From: Hyphomicrobiales bacterium | GTDB lineage: Bacteria > Pseudomonadota > Alphaproteobacteria > Rhizobiales > JAKIUO01 | NCBI GenBank assembly: GCA_027069645.1 | Contig: JALXEI010000078.1 | Span: forward strand, 1-13,755 | Direction: 5' to 3' | Length of the DNA: 13,755 nt | Position numbers and translations under genes: made by a program | Notes under the pieces: generated by a model | The model's database searches: none | What the model was told of the DNA's origin: nothing | The model's input: the letters and a program-made list of their open reading frames with translations, nothing else | In this document: in pieces, positions 6,386-13,495 of the stretch | Numbering within the stretch: the stretch's first letter is position 1 | How the letters are laid out: each line of letters opens with the position of its first letter

Positions 6386-7726
6386 ATGTTTGACAAGGTA
6401 CTGATTGCCAATCGCGGTGAAATCGCTCTTCGCATCCAGCGCGCCTGCAAGGAACTGGGCATCGCCACAGTGGCCGTTCATTCCACAGCTGACGCCGATG
6501 CCATGCACGTCAAACTGGCCGATGAAACCGTTTGTATCGGTCCGCCCTCGGCCACCGAAAGCTATCTCAATATTCCCTCATTGCTGGCCGCCTGTGAAAT
6601 TTCGGGTGCCGATGCCCTCCATCCCGGCTACGGCTTTTTGTCTGAAAATGCCCGTTTCGCCGATATTCTGGATGAACACGGCATCACCTTCATCGGCCCC
6701 AGTGCCGAACATATCCGGTTGATGGGCGACAAGATCGCCGCCAAGGCCACCGCCAAAAGGCTGGGTATTCCGGTCGTGCCGGGCTCTCCGGGGGGCGTCA
6801 CATCGGAAGAACAGGCCAAAAAGATCGCCGCCGAAATCGGCTATCCGGTGCTTATCAAGGCCGCCGCGGGGGGCGGTGGCCGTGGCATGAAGGTCGCCAC
6901 TGACGAGGAACATCTGTCCATTGCCCTGTCGACGGCGAAAGCCGAATCCAAGGCCGCCTTTGGTGACGACACCATGTATCTGGAAAAATATCTCGGACGC
7001 CCGCGCCATATCGAGGTCCAGGTAATCGGTGACGGTCAGGGAAACGCTGTTCATCTTGGCGAACGCGACTGCTCGTTGCAACGTCGTCACCAGAAGGTCT
7101 GGGAAGAAGCCCCCTCTCCTGCCCTTAACAACGAGCAACGCGAGGAAATAGGTCAAATCGTTGCCAATGCCACCGCGAAACTCGGCTATAGCGGTGTTGG
7201 CACAATCGAATTTCTTTACGAAAACGGCGAATTCTATTTCATCGAGATGAATACCCGGTTACAGGTTGAGCACCCTGTTACCGAAATGATCACCGGACTT
7301 GATATTGTCATTGAGCAGATCCGCATTGCCTCGGGTGCCCCCTTGAGCATCCGTCAGGAAGATATTCGCTTGAGCGGTCATGCCATTGAATGCCGAATCA
7401 ACGCCGAAAACCCCTCCACCTTCATGCCCTCACCGGGTACAATCTCCTATTTTCATCCTCCTGGCGGCCTTGGCGTACGCGTTGATTCGGGGGTCTATGC
7501 CGGATATACTATTCCTGCCTATTATGATAGTCTGATTGGCAAGCTCATTGTGCATGGAAAAAACCGCAATGAATGCATGATGCGGCTCAAACGTTCACTC
7601 GGTGAATTTGTTATTGACGGCATCGAGACAACCATTCCGCTGTTTTCAGCGCTTATTAACGAGCAGGATATTGTCAACGGGCTGTATGATATTCACTGGC
7701 TGGAAAAATATCTGGAAAAACCCTGA
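6386..7726 (+). CDS. accC: Biotin carboxylase subunit of acetyl-CoA carboxylase
   Basis: ATP-grasp enzyme that carboxylates biotin on AccB using bicarbonate and ATP. The 446-residue length is standard. The N-terminal domain starts with FDKVLIANRGEIALRI. ATP-binding Lys116 and Lys158 are present, the glycine-rich lid AGGGGRGMK spans 161-169, and HIEVQV contains His208 and Glu210. The metal and catalytic set is Glu275, Glu287, Asn289, Arg291 and Glu295, within FIEMNTRLQVEHPVTE. After the lysine at 116 the positions run one residue behind the Escherichia coli numbering, so nothing essential is missing. AGGGA at 6375-6379 gives a well-placed ribosome binding site. Its place directly after accB matches the usual accBC operon and keeps the two subunits near equal dose. 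Confidence 0.97.
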   Translation: MFDKVLIANRGEIALRIQRACKELGIATVAVHSTADADAMHVKLADETVCIGPPSATESYLNIPSLLAACEISGADALHPGYGFLSENARFADILDEHGITFIGPSAEHIRLMGDKIAAKATAKRLGIPVVPGSPGGVTSEEQAKKIAAEIGYPVLIKAAAGGGGRGMKVATDEEHLSIALSTAKAESKAAFGDDTMYLEKYLGRPRHIEVQVIGDGQGNAVHLGERDCSLQRRHQKVWEEAPSPALNNEQREEIGQIVANATAKLGYSGVGTIEFLYENGEFYFIEMNTRLQVEHPVTEMITGLDIVIEQIRIASGAPLSIRQEDIRLSGHAIECRINAENPSTFMPSPGTISYFHPPGGLGVRVDSGVYAGYTIPAYYDSLIGKLIVHGKNRNECMMRLKRSLGEFVIDGIETTIPLFSALINEQDIVNGLYDIHWLEKYLEKP

Positions 7727-7765
7727 CCCGCATTTCCCACCCTGTCGCGGGGCAGATTATATTCA

Positions 7766-8494
7766 ATGTCCATGAGGGACGAATTGCCGGATCGGGAGTA
7801 TCAAATTTATACCTGTGCCGAAGTCAGCGAGCTGACAACCGATATCATCCTTGATGCCTATAAAAACGGCTCTTTTCCCATGGGAGAAGATGCCGATGAT
7901 GACAGGTTGTACTGGATTGAGCCCACAGATCGCGGCATCATTCCCCTTGACGGTTTCCACCTCTCGCGAAGTCTGCGTCGTCTCATCCGGAAAGAAAAAT
8001 TTGAAGTCCGTATCAACAGCGATTTTGATGCCGTCATTGCGGGCTGTGCCTCGCCTCGGGCGGGGCGCATCAGCACATGGATCAACAAGCCGATCCGCGA
8101 TCTGTATAGAGAATTGTTTGAACAGGGCAAGTGCCACACGGTGGAAGTCTGGGAGAACAACCGGCTGGCTGGCGGTCTTTATGGCGTTCATATCGGTGGC
8201 GCTTTCTTTGGTGAAAGCATGTTTTCATATCAAAGAGATGCCAGCAAGGTCGCCCTTGCCCATCTCGTTGCACGCCTCAATCATGGCGGTTTTTCCCTGC
8301 TGGACACGCAATTCCTCACCGATCATCTGCGCAGTATGGGCGGCATTGAAATCGACCAGAGCGACTACCGCCAAATGCTGCAAAATGCGCTCGCAAAGTC
8401 TGCCGATTTCCTGAAAGAGCCTCTGATTCTACCGACCTACAAGGTCTTGCAACTCGTCAACCAGACATCAAATACCGGATGCTCAACGGCATGA
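7766..8494 (+). CDS. aat: Leucyl/phenylalanyl-tRNA--protein transferase
   Basis: Cytosolic N-end-rule enzyme that moves Leu or Phe from tRNA to proteins with N-terminal Arg or Lys, marking them for ClpS/ClpAP. The 242 residues show the family blocks YKNGSFPMG (32-40), PLDGFHLSRSLRR, the TWI...LYRELFEQG region, HTVEVW, GGLYGVHIGGAFFGESMFS and ASKVALAHL. ATG 7766 is followed by a second ATG at 7772, and neither has a clear Shine-Dalgarno, so the start is uncertain by two codons. The gap from accC is 39 bp, so co-transcription is likely. The last 58 nt overlap tail-to-tail with the DUF2155 gene on the other strand. The protein appears extended by about seven residues (NTGCSTA) past an NQTS segment that resembles the usual end of alphaproteobacterial homologues as I recall them. 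Confidence 0.95.
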   Translation: MSMRDELPDREYQIYTCAEVSELTTDIILDAYKNGSFPMGEDADDDRLYWIEPTDRGIIPLDGFHLSRSLRRLIRKEKFEVRINSDFDAVIAGCASPRAGRISTWINKPIRDLYRELFEQGKCHTVEVWENNRLAGGLYGVHIGGAFFGESMFSYQRDASKVALAHLVARLNHGGFSLLDTQFLTDHLRSMGGIEIDQSDYRQMLQNALAKSADFLKEPLILPTYKVLQLVNQTSNTGCSTA

Positions 8495-8838
8495 ATCCCG
8501 GGACTTTCGGCAAACATCCAGCCGGTAAAAATTCTTCTTTTCGTATCATTCAGTTTGACCTCGTCCACCTCGATAAATGCACTTGTGCGGGGCGGCTCTG
8601 TCGGCGGGCGGGTATAACAGGCGCGGGGCGTAATCAGCAGAGCGCCGAATTCAACAGTTGTATTAAGCGGCACCTCCAGACGCGAAATCCGCGCCGAAAC
8701 CTTGTCAAGGGCCGCAAAAACAGCGACATTATTCTGAATCTTTTCAGCCCGGCCAGGCCGGGGAAGCATGCTGACGATCACTACCAACAGTGCTGCCGCG
8801 CCCAGACTGGTGGCCATTTTTGCTGTTCCGGATATCAT
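8437..8838 (-). CDS. DUF2155-family exported protein
   Basis: Periplasmic protein of unknown function that is widespread in alphaproteobacteria. Of 133 residues, 1-31 are a signal peptide: a short polar start, a hydrophobic core (LGAAALLVVIVSML) and a PGRA cleavage region. The family core runs from RISRLEVPLNTTVEFG (50-65) through ITPRACYTRPPTEPPRTSAF to FTGWMFAESPGIHAVEHPV (104-122) and ends in DVWLTSC. The mature protein has two cysteines, Cys74 and Cys130, which could form a disulfide. A DsbA-like gene lies immediately upstream, so redox handling by it is plausible but unproven. AGGGTG about 6 nt before ATG 8838 serves as ribosome binding site. Only 18 nt separate the T-run of the upstream terminator from this start. 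The 3' end overlaps aat by 58 nt. Confidence 0.85.
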   Translation of the reverse strand: MISGTAKMATSLGAAALLVVIVSMLPRPGRAEKIQNNVAVFAALDKVSARISRLEVPLNTTVEFGALLITPRACYTRPPTEPPRTSAFIEVDEVKLNDTKRRIFTGWMFAESPGIHAVEHPVFDVWLTSCKTL

Positions 8839-8856
8839 CTTTCACCCTGTTATTGT

Positions 8857-8886
8857 AAAAACCGGCCCCCTCTTTTCCAGGGCCGG
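8857..8886 (-). terminator. Intrinsic terminator between the dsbA-like and DUF2155 genes
   Basis: Read on the minus strand, CCGGCCC (8886-8880) pairs with GGGCCGG (8868-8862) around an 11-nt loop, followed by five T residues (8861-8857). It starts 5 nt after the stop codon of the DsbA-like gene. A full promoter does not fit between it and the DUF2155 ATG at 8838, so that gene depends on readthrough or on a promoter inside or upstream of the DsbA-like gene. Confidence 0.65.
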
Positions 8887-8891
8887 GGAAG

Positions 8892-9743
8892 CTAACAGAC
8901 CTTGCAACCGTTTTTACGGATATCCGCCGCATGTTTTTTCATAATGGAAACAAGATCGCGGGGCGCGCCGGGAATCATTTTGTCACCAACAAAGAAAGCC
9001 GGTGTGCCACGAACACCAAGACGATCGGCAAGATTTCTTGTTTCGGCAATTGATTTCGCTATATCGGCCCCTCTCATGTCCTTTTTCAAACGGGCAACAT
9101 CGAGGCCGATTTCCCTGGCCTTGCGATAAACAACAGCATCCGTTATCCGGCCGTCATTTTCCAGAAGGGCTTTGTGAAACTGAAAATATTTCCCCTGCTT
9201 TTCGGCCGCCAGCGCTGCTTTGGCTGCCGTCAGCGAAGCGCCGCCAAAGATTGGATATTCCTTGAAAACAACCCGCAGCTTGCTGTCATCCCTGATAACC
9301 TCTTCCAGTCCCTTGAAGGCCTTGCGGCAATAGGGACAGTTATAGTCAAAAAACTCGACGATCGTGACATCTCCCTTCGGGTTGCCGCTGACAGGCGACA
9401 GTTTGGAGCGAAACAGGGTATCGGCACTTTCCGAAAGGGCTGACAGCTTGCGCTTTTCCTGCTCGGCCTTGTCGCGTGCTTCCAGAGCCGCAAAGGCTTC
9501 TTGCAATATTTCGGGTCTCGCCAGCAATGTCTTGCGGACAATCTCGCCAATTGCCTTTTCCTGCTCCGGTGAGAAAGTCGCTTTTCCGGCCATTTTATCT
9601 GCCACTGCGGCGGCGACTTTGTTCATCTGTTCAGGCGCGGCGCTGTTTCCGGTCATTTTGGCGCTATCATCATCACCACAGGAGGCAAGAAACAGACTTG
9701 CCAGGCCGACCATCAAAATCCCTGTGATTTTTTTCGTACCCAT
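8892..9743 (-). CDS. DsbA-family thiol oxidoreductase, predicted lipoprotein
   Basis: Envelope thioredoxin-fold protein expected to form or rearrange disulfides in exported proteins. ATG 9743 follows a GAGGAG ribosome binding site and gives 283 residues. The frame is open to 9881, but those extra 46 residues would hide the signal peptide. Residues 1-21 are a lipoprotein signal ending in the lipobox LASC (lipidated Cys22), then the acidic GDDD. Residues about 30-115 form a helical, charged N-terminal region as in other multidomain DsbA-like proteins. From about 122 the thioredoxin domain begins, with active site CPYC (136-139) in EFFDYNCPYCRKAF and the cis-proline in GTPAFF (Pro248). The extreme C terminus carries another pair, CKVC (280-283), which is unusual. 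Neighbours on the same strand are the M48 protease and the DUF2155 protein. Oxidase and isomerase roles cannot be separated by sequence alone. Confidence 0.88.
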   Translation of the reverse strand: MGTKKITGILMVGLASLFLASCGDDDSAKMTGNSAAPEQMNKVAAAVADKMAGKATFSPEQEKAIGEIVRKTLLARPEILQEAFAALEARDKAEQEKRKLSALSESADTLFRSKLSPVSGNPKGDVTIVEFFDYNCPYCRKAFKGLEEVIRDDSKLRVVFKEYPIFGGASLTAAKAALAAEKQGKYFQFHKALLENDGRITDAVVYRKAREIGLDVARLKKDMRGADIAKSIAETRNLADRLGVRGTPAFFVGDKMIPGAPRDLVSIMKKHAADIRKNGCKVC

Positions 9744-9747
9744 TGAA

Positions 9748-9758
9748 TAACTCCTCAT
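9748..9758 (-). promoter_or_regulatory. Shine-Dalgarno site that fixes the DsbA-like start
   Basis: Minus-strand GAGGAG followed by TTATTC lies directly before ATG 9743. It selects this start over the longer open frame beginning at 9881 and places the lipoprotein signal at the N terminus. Confidence 0.7.
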
Positions 9759-9938
9759 TTCTGTCCTGTTTCCGTCGGCAATGGAGACGAATTCCGCTGC
9801 GCGTTTGAAAATAGTCTCTCTTTTATAATCTGTTGGCTCAAAAGGCCAGATGTCTTTATATAAAGGCAAAATGCCGAACATTCACCCCCCTGATTTGATC
9901 CCTTCCGAAGGAAGCCGGCACACACGCCTGCCCCGGAA

Positions 9939-11315
9939 TTATCGCTTTGGCTTTTGAAACTTCAGGATGTCATCTGCAATCAGCCATTTCGCACTGCCAT
10001 TTCTGAATTTCTTTTTCGCACGTCGGGCCTGCTGTTTGGCAAGATCCAGTTGTCCTTCATAAAAATAGGCCTGCGCGGATGCAAGTTCGGCGCTTGATAT
10101 TTTATGCTTGCGCGCATAGGCCGCCGCCAGTTGCCGATAGGCCTGTGCGTTGTTTTTTTCTTTTCCCAACGCCTTGCGCAAATGCCGAATGGCCTCGTCA
10201 ACAAAAAGATCATCACCGCTGGCCAGCAGGGCCTGCGCCAGCATCACGCGAATCAACGGCTCGCGCGGGGCAATGCCAACGGCCTTGCGCAATGGTCTGA
10301 CGGCATCGCTGGTCCGCCCTCCCTCAAACAGAAACTGACCCTTCAATTCCAGTAGAAAAGGATTGTCCGGCAATTCACGGATCAGCCTGTTGATACGCGG
10401 CAGAAAAGCTTTCAAACCGGCCTTTCGATTCCATGCGATGGCGCGGGCATAGCGAGCTGGCAGTGTTTTGTTGCTGCGCGGATACATATTGAAAACCGTG
10501 CGTGGCTTTTCCAGAAAACCGATCAGTTTGGCCTTGACCATATCATGACGAAACCGCAAGGGGGCCGGATCGCGTCTGTTAAACCAGCGTGAACGATGAG
10601 CAAGATCACGCAATTGTTCTATGCGCTGCGGGGCCAGCGGATGACTTTGCAGATAGGGGTTGACCTGTTGCAGTGCGCCCCGGTTCTGATCCATAAAAAA
10701 TTCGAAAGTCGACAACATGCCCCTGGCCGACTGATGCGTCTTGTTCAAAAAGGTCACGGCAGCGCGGTCAGCCGAGCTTTCCTTGATGCGCCGGTCGGCA
10801 AGAAGCTGCTTTTGCAACATGAAATTGCCGCTTTGCAGGGCCGCACCACCGGCCTGACCGATATTGCTTCCCGAAGCCGCTCCGCCGATCATCGCAGCTA
10901 TACTGAGAACCTGCAACATCAGGCTGGCGGACTGCATGCGCTTCAACTGTGAACGCAAACTGGCCAGATGGCCACCGGTAATATGGCCGGTCTCATGGGC
11001 GATAACGCCAATCAACTGATTGGGGGTCTTCGAATTGACGATCGCCCCGGTGTGGATGAACATGTTTTGTCCGTCAATCACAAAGGCGTTGAAGCTGCCA
11101 TTGGCGATCAGATGAATTTTGACATTCTGTCCGGAAATGCCGGCCACCCTGAAGACAGGCCGTGCATAGTCGCGAATGAGCTTTTCGGTTTCCGCATCGC
11201 GGATCAGCCCGCTTGCCGTTGCAGCCCCGGAGGCGACTGACATCAGCACCATCAGAGCCGCCAGAAGCAAACTCAGGCGTCTGTTGAACTTCGGTGCGGC
11301 ATGAATAAACATCAT
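9939..11315 (-). CDS. Exported M48-family zinc metalloprotease with TPR tail (BepA-like)
   Basis: Periplasmic protease of the kind that degrades or refolds misassembled outer-membrane proteins, as BepA (YfgC) does. Of 458 residues, 1-35 form a signal peptide (basic NRR, hydrophobic LSLLLAALMVLMSV, then small residues). The peptidase M48 domain spans about 40-260, with the zinc motif HETGH (His107, Glu108, His111) and third ligand Glu179 in RIKESSADRAA. MFIHTGAIV precedes the zinc helix, as in the family. Residues about 300-450 are helical and TPR-like (for example AYRQLAAAYARKHKISSAELASAQAYFYEG). Two ATG codons open the frame. A GGAGG-rich stretch (about 11329-11338) lies some 14 nt upstream, rather far. 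The dsbA-like gene follows on the same strand after 195 bp with its own good ribosome binding site. Confidence 0.9.
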   Translation of the reverse strand: MMFIHAAPKFNRRLSLLLAALMVLMSVASGAATASGLIRDAETEKLIRDYARPVFRVAGISGQNVKIHLIANGSFNAFVIDGQNMFIHTGAIVNSKTPNQLIGVIAHETGHITGGHLASLRSQLKRMQSASLMLQVLSIAAMIGGAASGSNIGQAGGAALQSGNFMLQKQLLADRRIKESSADRAAVTFLNKTHQSARGMLSTFEFFMDQNRGALQQVNPYLQSHPLAPQRIEQLRDLAHRSRWFNRRDPAPLRFRHDMVKAKLIGFLEKPRTVFNMYPRSNKTLPARYARAIAWNRKAGLKAFLPRINRLIRELPDNPFLLELKGQFLFEGGRTSDAVRPLRKAVGIAPREPLIRVMLAQALLASGDDLFVDEAIRHLRKALGKEKNNAQAYRQLAAAYARKHKISSAELASAQAYFYEGQLDLAKQQARRAKKKFRNGSAKWLIADDILKFQKPKR

Positions 11316-11391
11316 ATTTCCAGCAAATCCCTCCTCCCTGCGATCCGGTCATCTGGCAACACCGAAGCATGACCCGGTTTCAATGTCCCTG

Positions 11392-11420
11392 ATAAAACCT
11401 TTCCAATTGGGCCATATCAA
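11392..11420 (-). promoter_or_regulatory. Candidate promoter of the M48 protease gene
   Basis: On the minus strand TTGATA (11420-11415, five of six matches) is followed after exactly 17 bp by TTTTAT (11397-11392, four of six). The transcript would start near 11385 with a leader of about 70 nt. It lies in the 176-bp divergent region shared with the aminotransferase gene. Confidence 0.45.
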
Positions 11421-11491
11421 GACAATTTTTCTTGTAAAACACATCATTGTGCTGTTATCCCTGCCCGATCCTGCACCAAAGGGGGAAAAAG

Positions 11492-12658
11492 ATGAACAGT
11501 CCCAAAATCGCCAGGCGGGCCGATATTTCTCCCTTCATTGTTATGGATGTCATGGCGAGGGCCAACGAAAAAGAGGCTTCCGGCGAAAACATTATCCACA
11601 TGGAAGTGGGCCAGCCCGCAACCCGGGCCCCGCAAAAAGTGATTGATGCGGCCCACAGGGCCCTTGATGAAGATCGTCTGGGCTATACAGAAGCCACGGG
11701 GTTGCCCGTCCTGCGCGCCCGCATCTCCGCGCATTATCAACAGCGCTACGGGCTTGATGTGCCCGACAGGCGTATTATTGTCACGACCGGCTCGTCGGCA
11801 GGTTTTGTGCTGGCCTTCCTCGCCCTGTTCGACAAGGGAGACAAGGTGGCGCTGCCTGTGCCGGGTTATCCCTGCTACCCGCATATACTGCGTGCACTTG
11901 ACATTCACCCTCTGATGGTTCGGACAGACAACCGGACGCGCTGGTGCCTTGATGTTGACCATCTTGATGGTCTGGAGCGACAGGGGCACGAGATCAGCGG
12001 TGTGCTGGTGGCCTCCCCCAACAATCCGACCGGCGTGATCATGGAAGATCACCGTCTGCAGGCGCTGGCAGGTTTTTGCGATCACAGTGGTATCCCGTTG
12101 ATCTGCGATGAAATCTATCACGGTTTAAGCTATCAGCGGCACCCCGAAAGCGCCCTGGCGTTTGGCAAAAATGTCATTGTCATCAACAGCTTTTCCAAAT
12201 ATTTCTCCATGACCGGCTGGCGCATTGGCTGGATGGTGGTACCCGAAAAGCTGGTGCGCCCTGTTGAGCGCTTGCAGCAAAACCTCTATATCAACGCCCC
12301 CACCCTGTCGCAGCTCGCCGCTGTCAGCGCCTTTGACTGCATGGACGAACTGGAAGGCTATCGGCGTGCCTATGAGCAAAACCGCAATTTTCTCCTGCGC
12401 GAACTGCCCGAAATCGGCTTTGACAAAATCCTTCCCGCCGATGGTGCTTTTTATCTTTATGCCGATGTCAGCCGTTTCACCGATGACAGCCGGAAATTTA
12501 CCCGTCAGCTCCTTGAAGAAACCGGTGTGGCCCTGACGCCGGGCAATGATTTTGATGCCGAATACGGGCATCATTTCCTGCGCTTTTCCTATGCCCGCTC
12601 CCATGCCGATATGCAGGAAGCTGTAAAGCGTCTGAAAGCATGGATGCGCCGGCAATGA
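11492..12658 (+). CDS. Class I/II PLP-dependent aminotransferase
   Basis: Cytosolic fold-type I transaminase of the aspartate aminotransferase superfamily. ATG 11492 follows AAGGGGG (11479-11485) by 6 nt and gives 388 residues. The frame is open from GTG 11447, but that would add a Cys-rich leader with no ribosome binding site. Visible PLP-site residues are Asn178 in SPNNPTG, Asp206 and Tyr209 in CDEIYHGLSY, Lys236 in NSFSKYFSMTGWRIGW (the Schiff-base lysine) and Arg244. Arg364 in FLRFSYA binds the substrate carboxylate. The N-terminal EVGQPATRAPQKVIDAA block is typical of the family. Substrate preference cannot be read from sequence; annotation as aspartate, aromatic or alanine transaminase would be a guess. 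The stop overlaps the sfsA start (ATGA), indicating coupled translation. Confidence 0.9.
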   Translation: MNSPKIARRADISPFIVMDVMARANEKEASGENIIHMEVGQPATRAPQKVIDAAHRALDEDRLGYTEATGLPVLRARISAHYQQRYGLDVPDRRIIVTTGSSAGFVLAFLALFDKGDKVALPVPGYPCYPHILRALDIHPLMVRTDNRTRWCLDVDHLDGLERQGHEISGVLVASPNNPTGVIMEDHRLQALAGFCDHSGIPLICDEIYHGLSYQRHPESALAFGKNVIVINSFSKYFSMTGWRIGWMVVPEKLVRPVERLQQNLYINAPTLSQLAAVSAFDCMDELEGYRRAYEQNRNFLLRELPEIGFDKILPADGAFYLYADVSRFTDDSRKFTRQLLEETGVALTPGNDFDAEYGHHFLRFSYARSHADMQEAVKRLKAWMRRQ

Positions 12659-13380
12659 ATTTTCCCGCACCGCTCATCCCGGCCACACTGATCAAACGCT
12701 ACAAGCGCTTTCTGGCCGATGTCCTGCTTGAAAATGGCGAGGAACTGACCGTTCATTGCGCCAATCCCGGCGCTATGGAGGGCCTCAAGGATCCGGGCAT
12801 AAAAGTCTGGCTGTCAAAAAGCGACAATCCCAAACGCAAGCTGTCTCACAGCTGGGAACTGGCACAAATCGAGTGTTTTGGCAAAGCAGTGATGGTCGGC
12901 ATCAACACCATGCTGCCCAACAGGCTGGCGAAAGAAGCCATTGAAGCCGACAAAATCCCCGAGCTTGCAGGCTATGAACAAATCAAACGCGAAGTCCGCT
13001 ATGGCGAAAACAGTCGCATTGACCTGTTGCTGTCAGGCGATGGCCGGCGAGACTGCTATGTGGAGGTCAAGAATGTTCACCTGTTGCGAACCAGGGGACG
13101 AGCCGAGTTTCCCGATTCGGTCACCACAAGAGGCGCAAAACACCTTGCCGAACTCGCCACAATGGTTTCGCAGGGACATCGGGCCGTGATGCTTTATGTT
13201 GTACAGCGAGATGATGCGGAACAATTTGCCATCGCTGCCGACAAGGATCCGGTCTATGCCAGGGCGTTTCATGACGCGCAACAAAAAGGTGTGGAAATCC
13301 TCGCCTGTGACTGTCGCATCTCGACCGATTCCATCACAATCGCAAACAAATTAAAGTGCATTGATTCCCGTGCTCCATGA
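12655..13380 (+). CDS. sfsA: SfsA family protein
   Basis: Homologue of Escherichia coli SfsA, named for stimulating maltose fermentation and described as DNA-binding; the biochemical role is still unclear. The 241 residues are close to the usual length. Visible family blocks are PATLIKRYKRFLADVLLENG (9-28), VHCANPGAMEGL (33-44), GINTMLPNRLAKEAI (82-96), SRIDLLL (120-126), CYVEVKNVHLL (134-144) and the FPDSVTTRGAKHLAEL segment. Asp123 with Glu137 and Lys139 resembles a PD-(D/E)xK nuclease core. ATG 12655 overlaps the aminotransferase stop as ATGA and is preferred. An in-frame ATG at 12640, inside that gene, would add five residues. No Shine-Dalgarno is evident, in keeping with coupled translation from the aminotransferase. 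No sugar-use genes adjoin except glgC downstream. Confidence 0.92.
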   Translation: MNFPAPLIPATLIKRYKRFLADVLLENGEELTVHCANPGAMEGLKDPGIKVWLSKSDNPKRKLSHSWELAQIECFGKAVMVGINTMLPNRLAKEAIEADKIPELAGYEQIKREVRYGENSRIDLLLSGDGRRDCYVEVKNVHLLRTRGRAEFPDSVTTRGAKHLAELATMVSQGHRAVMLYVVQRDDAEQFAIAADKDPVYARAFHDAQQKGVEILACDCRISTDSITIANKLKCIDSRAP

Positions 13381-13450
13381 TATATCTCATATGGAGACCG
13401 GAAAAAATCTGGTAGATCCTCGGAAAAACCTCGTTACGCCGTGCAACCCT

Positions 13451-13469
13451 CTCCCGACTTCACCGGGAG
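13451..13469. other. Small stem-loop in the glgC leader
   Basis: CTCCCG (13451-13456) pairs with CGGGAG (13464-13469) around a 7-nt loop. There is no T-run on either strand, so it is not an intrinsic terminator. It ends 26 nt before ATG 13496. It could be a leader structure or chance; nothing in the sequence decides between them. Confidence 0.2.
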
Positions 13470-13495
13470 CAACACAGACAAAGCAGGCCGAAAAG

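Noticed and set aside
9744..9881. 46-residue N-terminal extension of the DsbA-like protein
   Set aside because: It would place the lipoprotein signal in the interior. The shorter start has a strong GAGGAG site at the right distance.
11447..11491. GTG start adding 15 residues to the aminotransferase
   Set aside because: There is no ribosome binding site, and the leader is Cys/Pro-rich and unlike the family. ATG 11492 has AAGGGGG at proper spacing.
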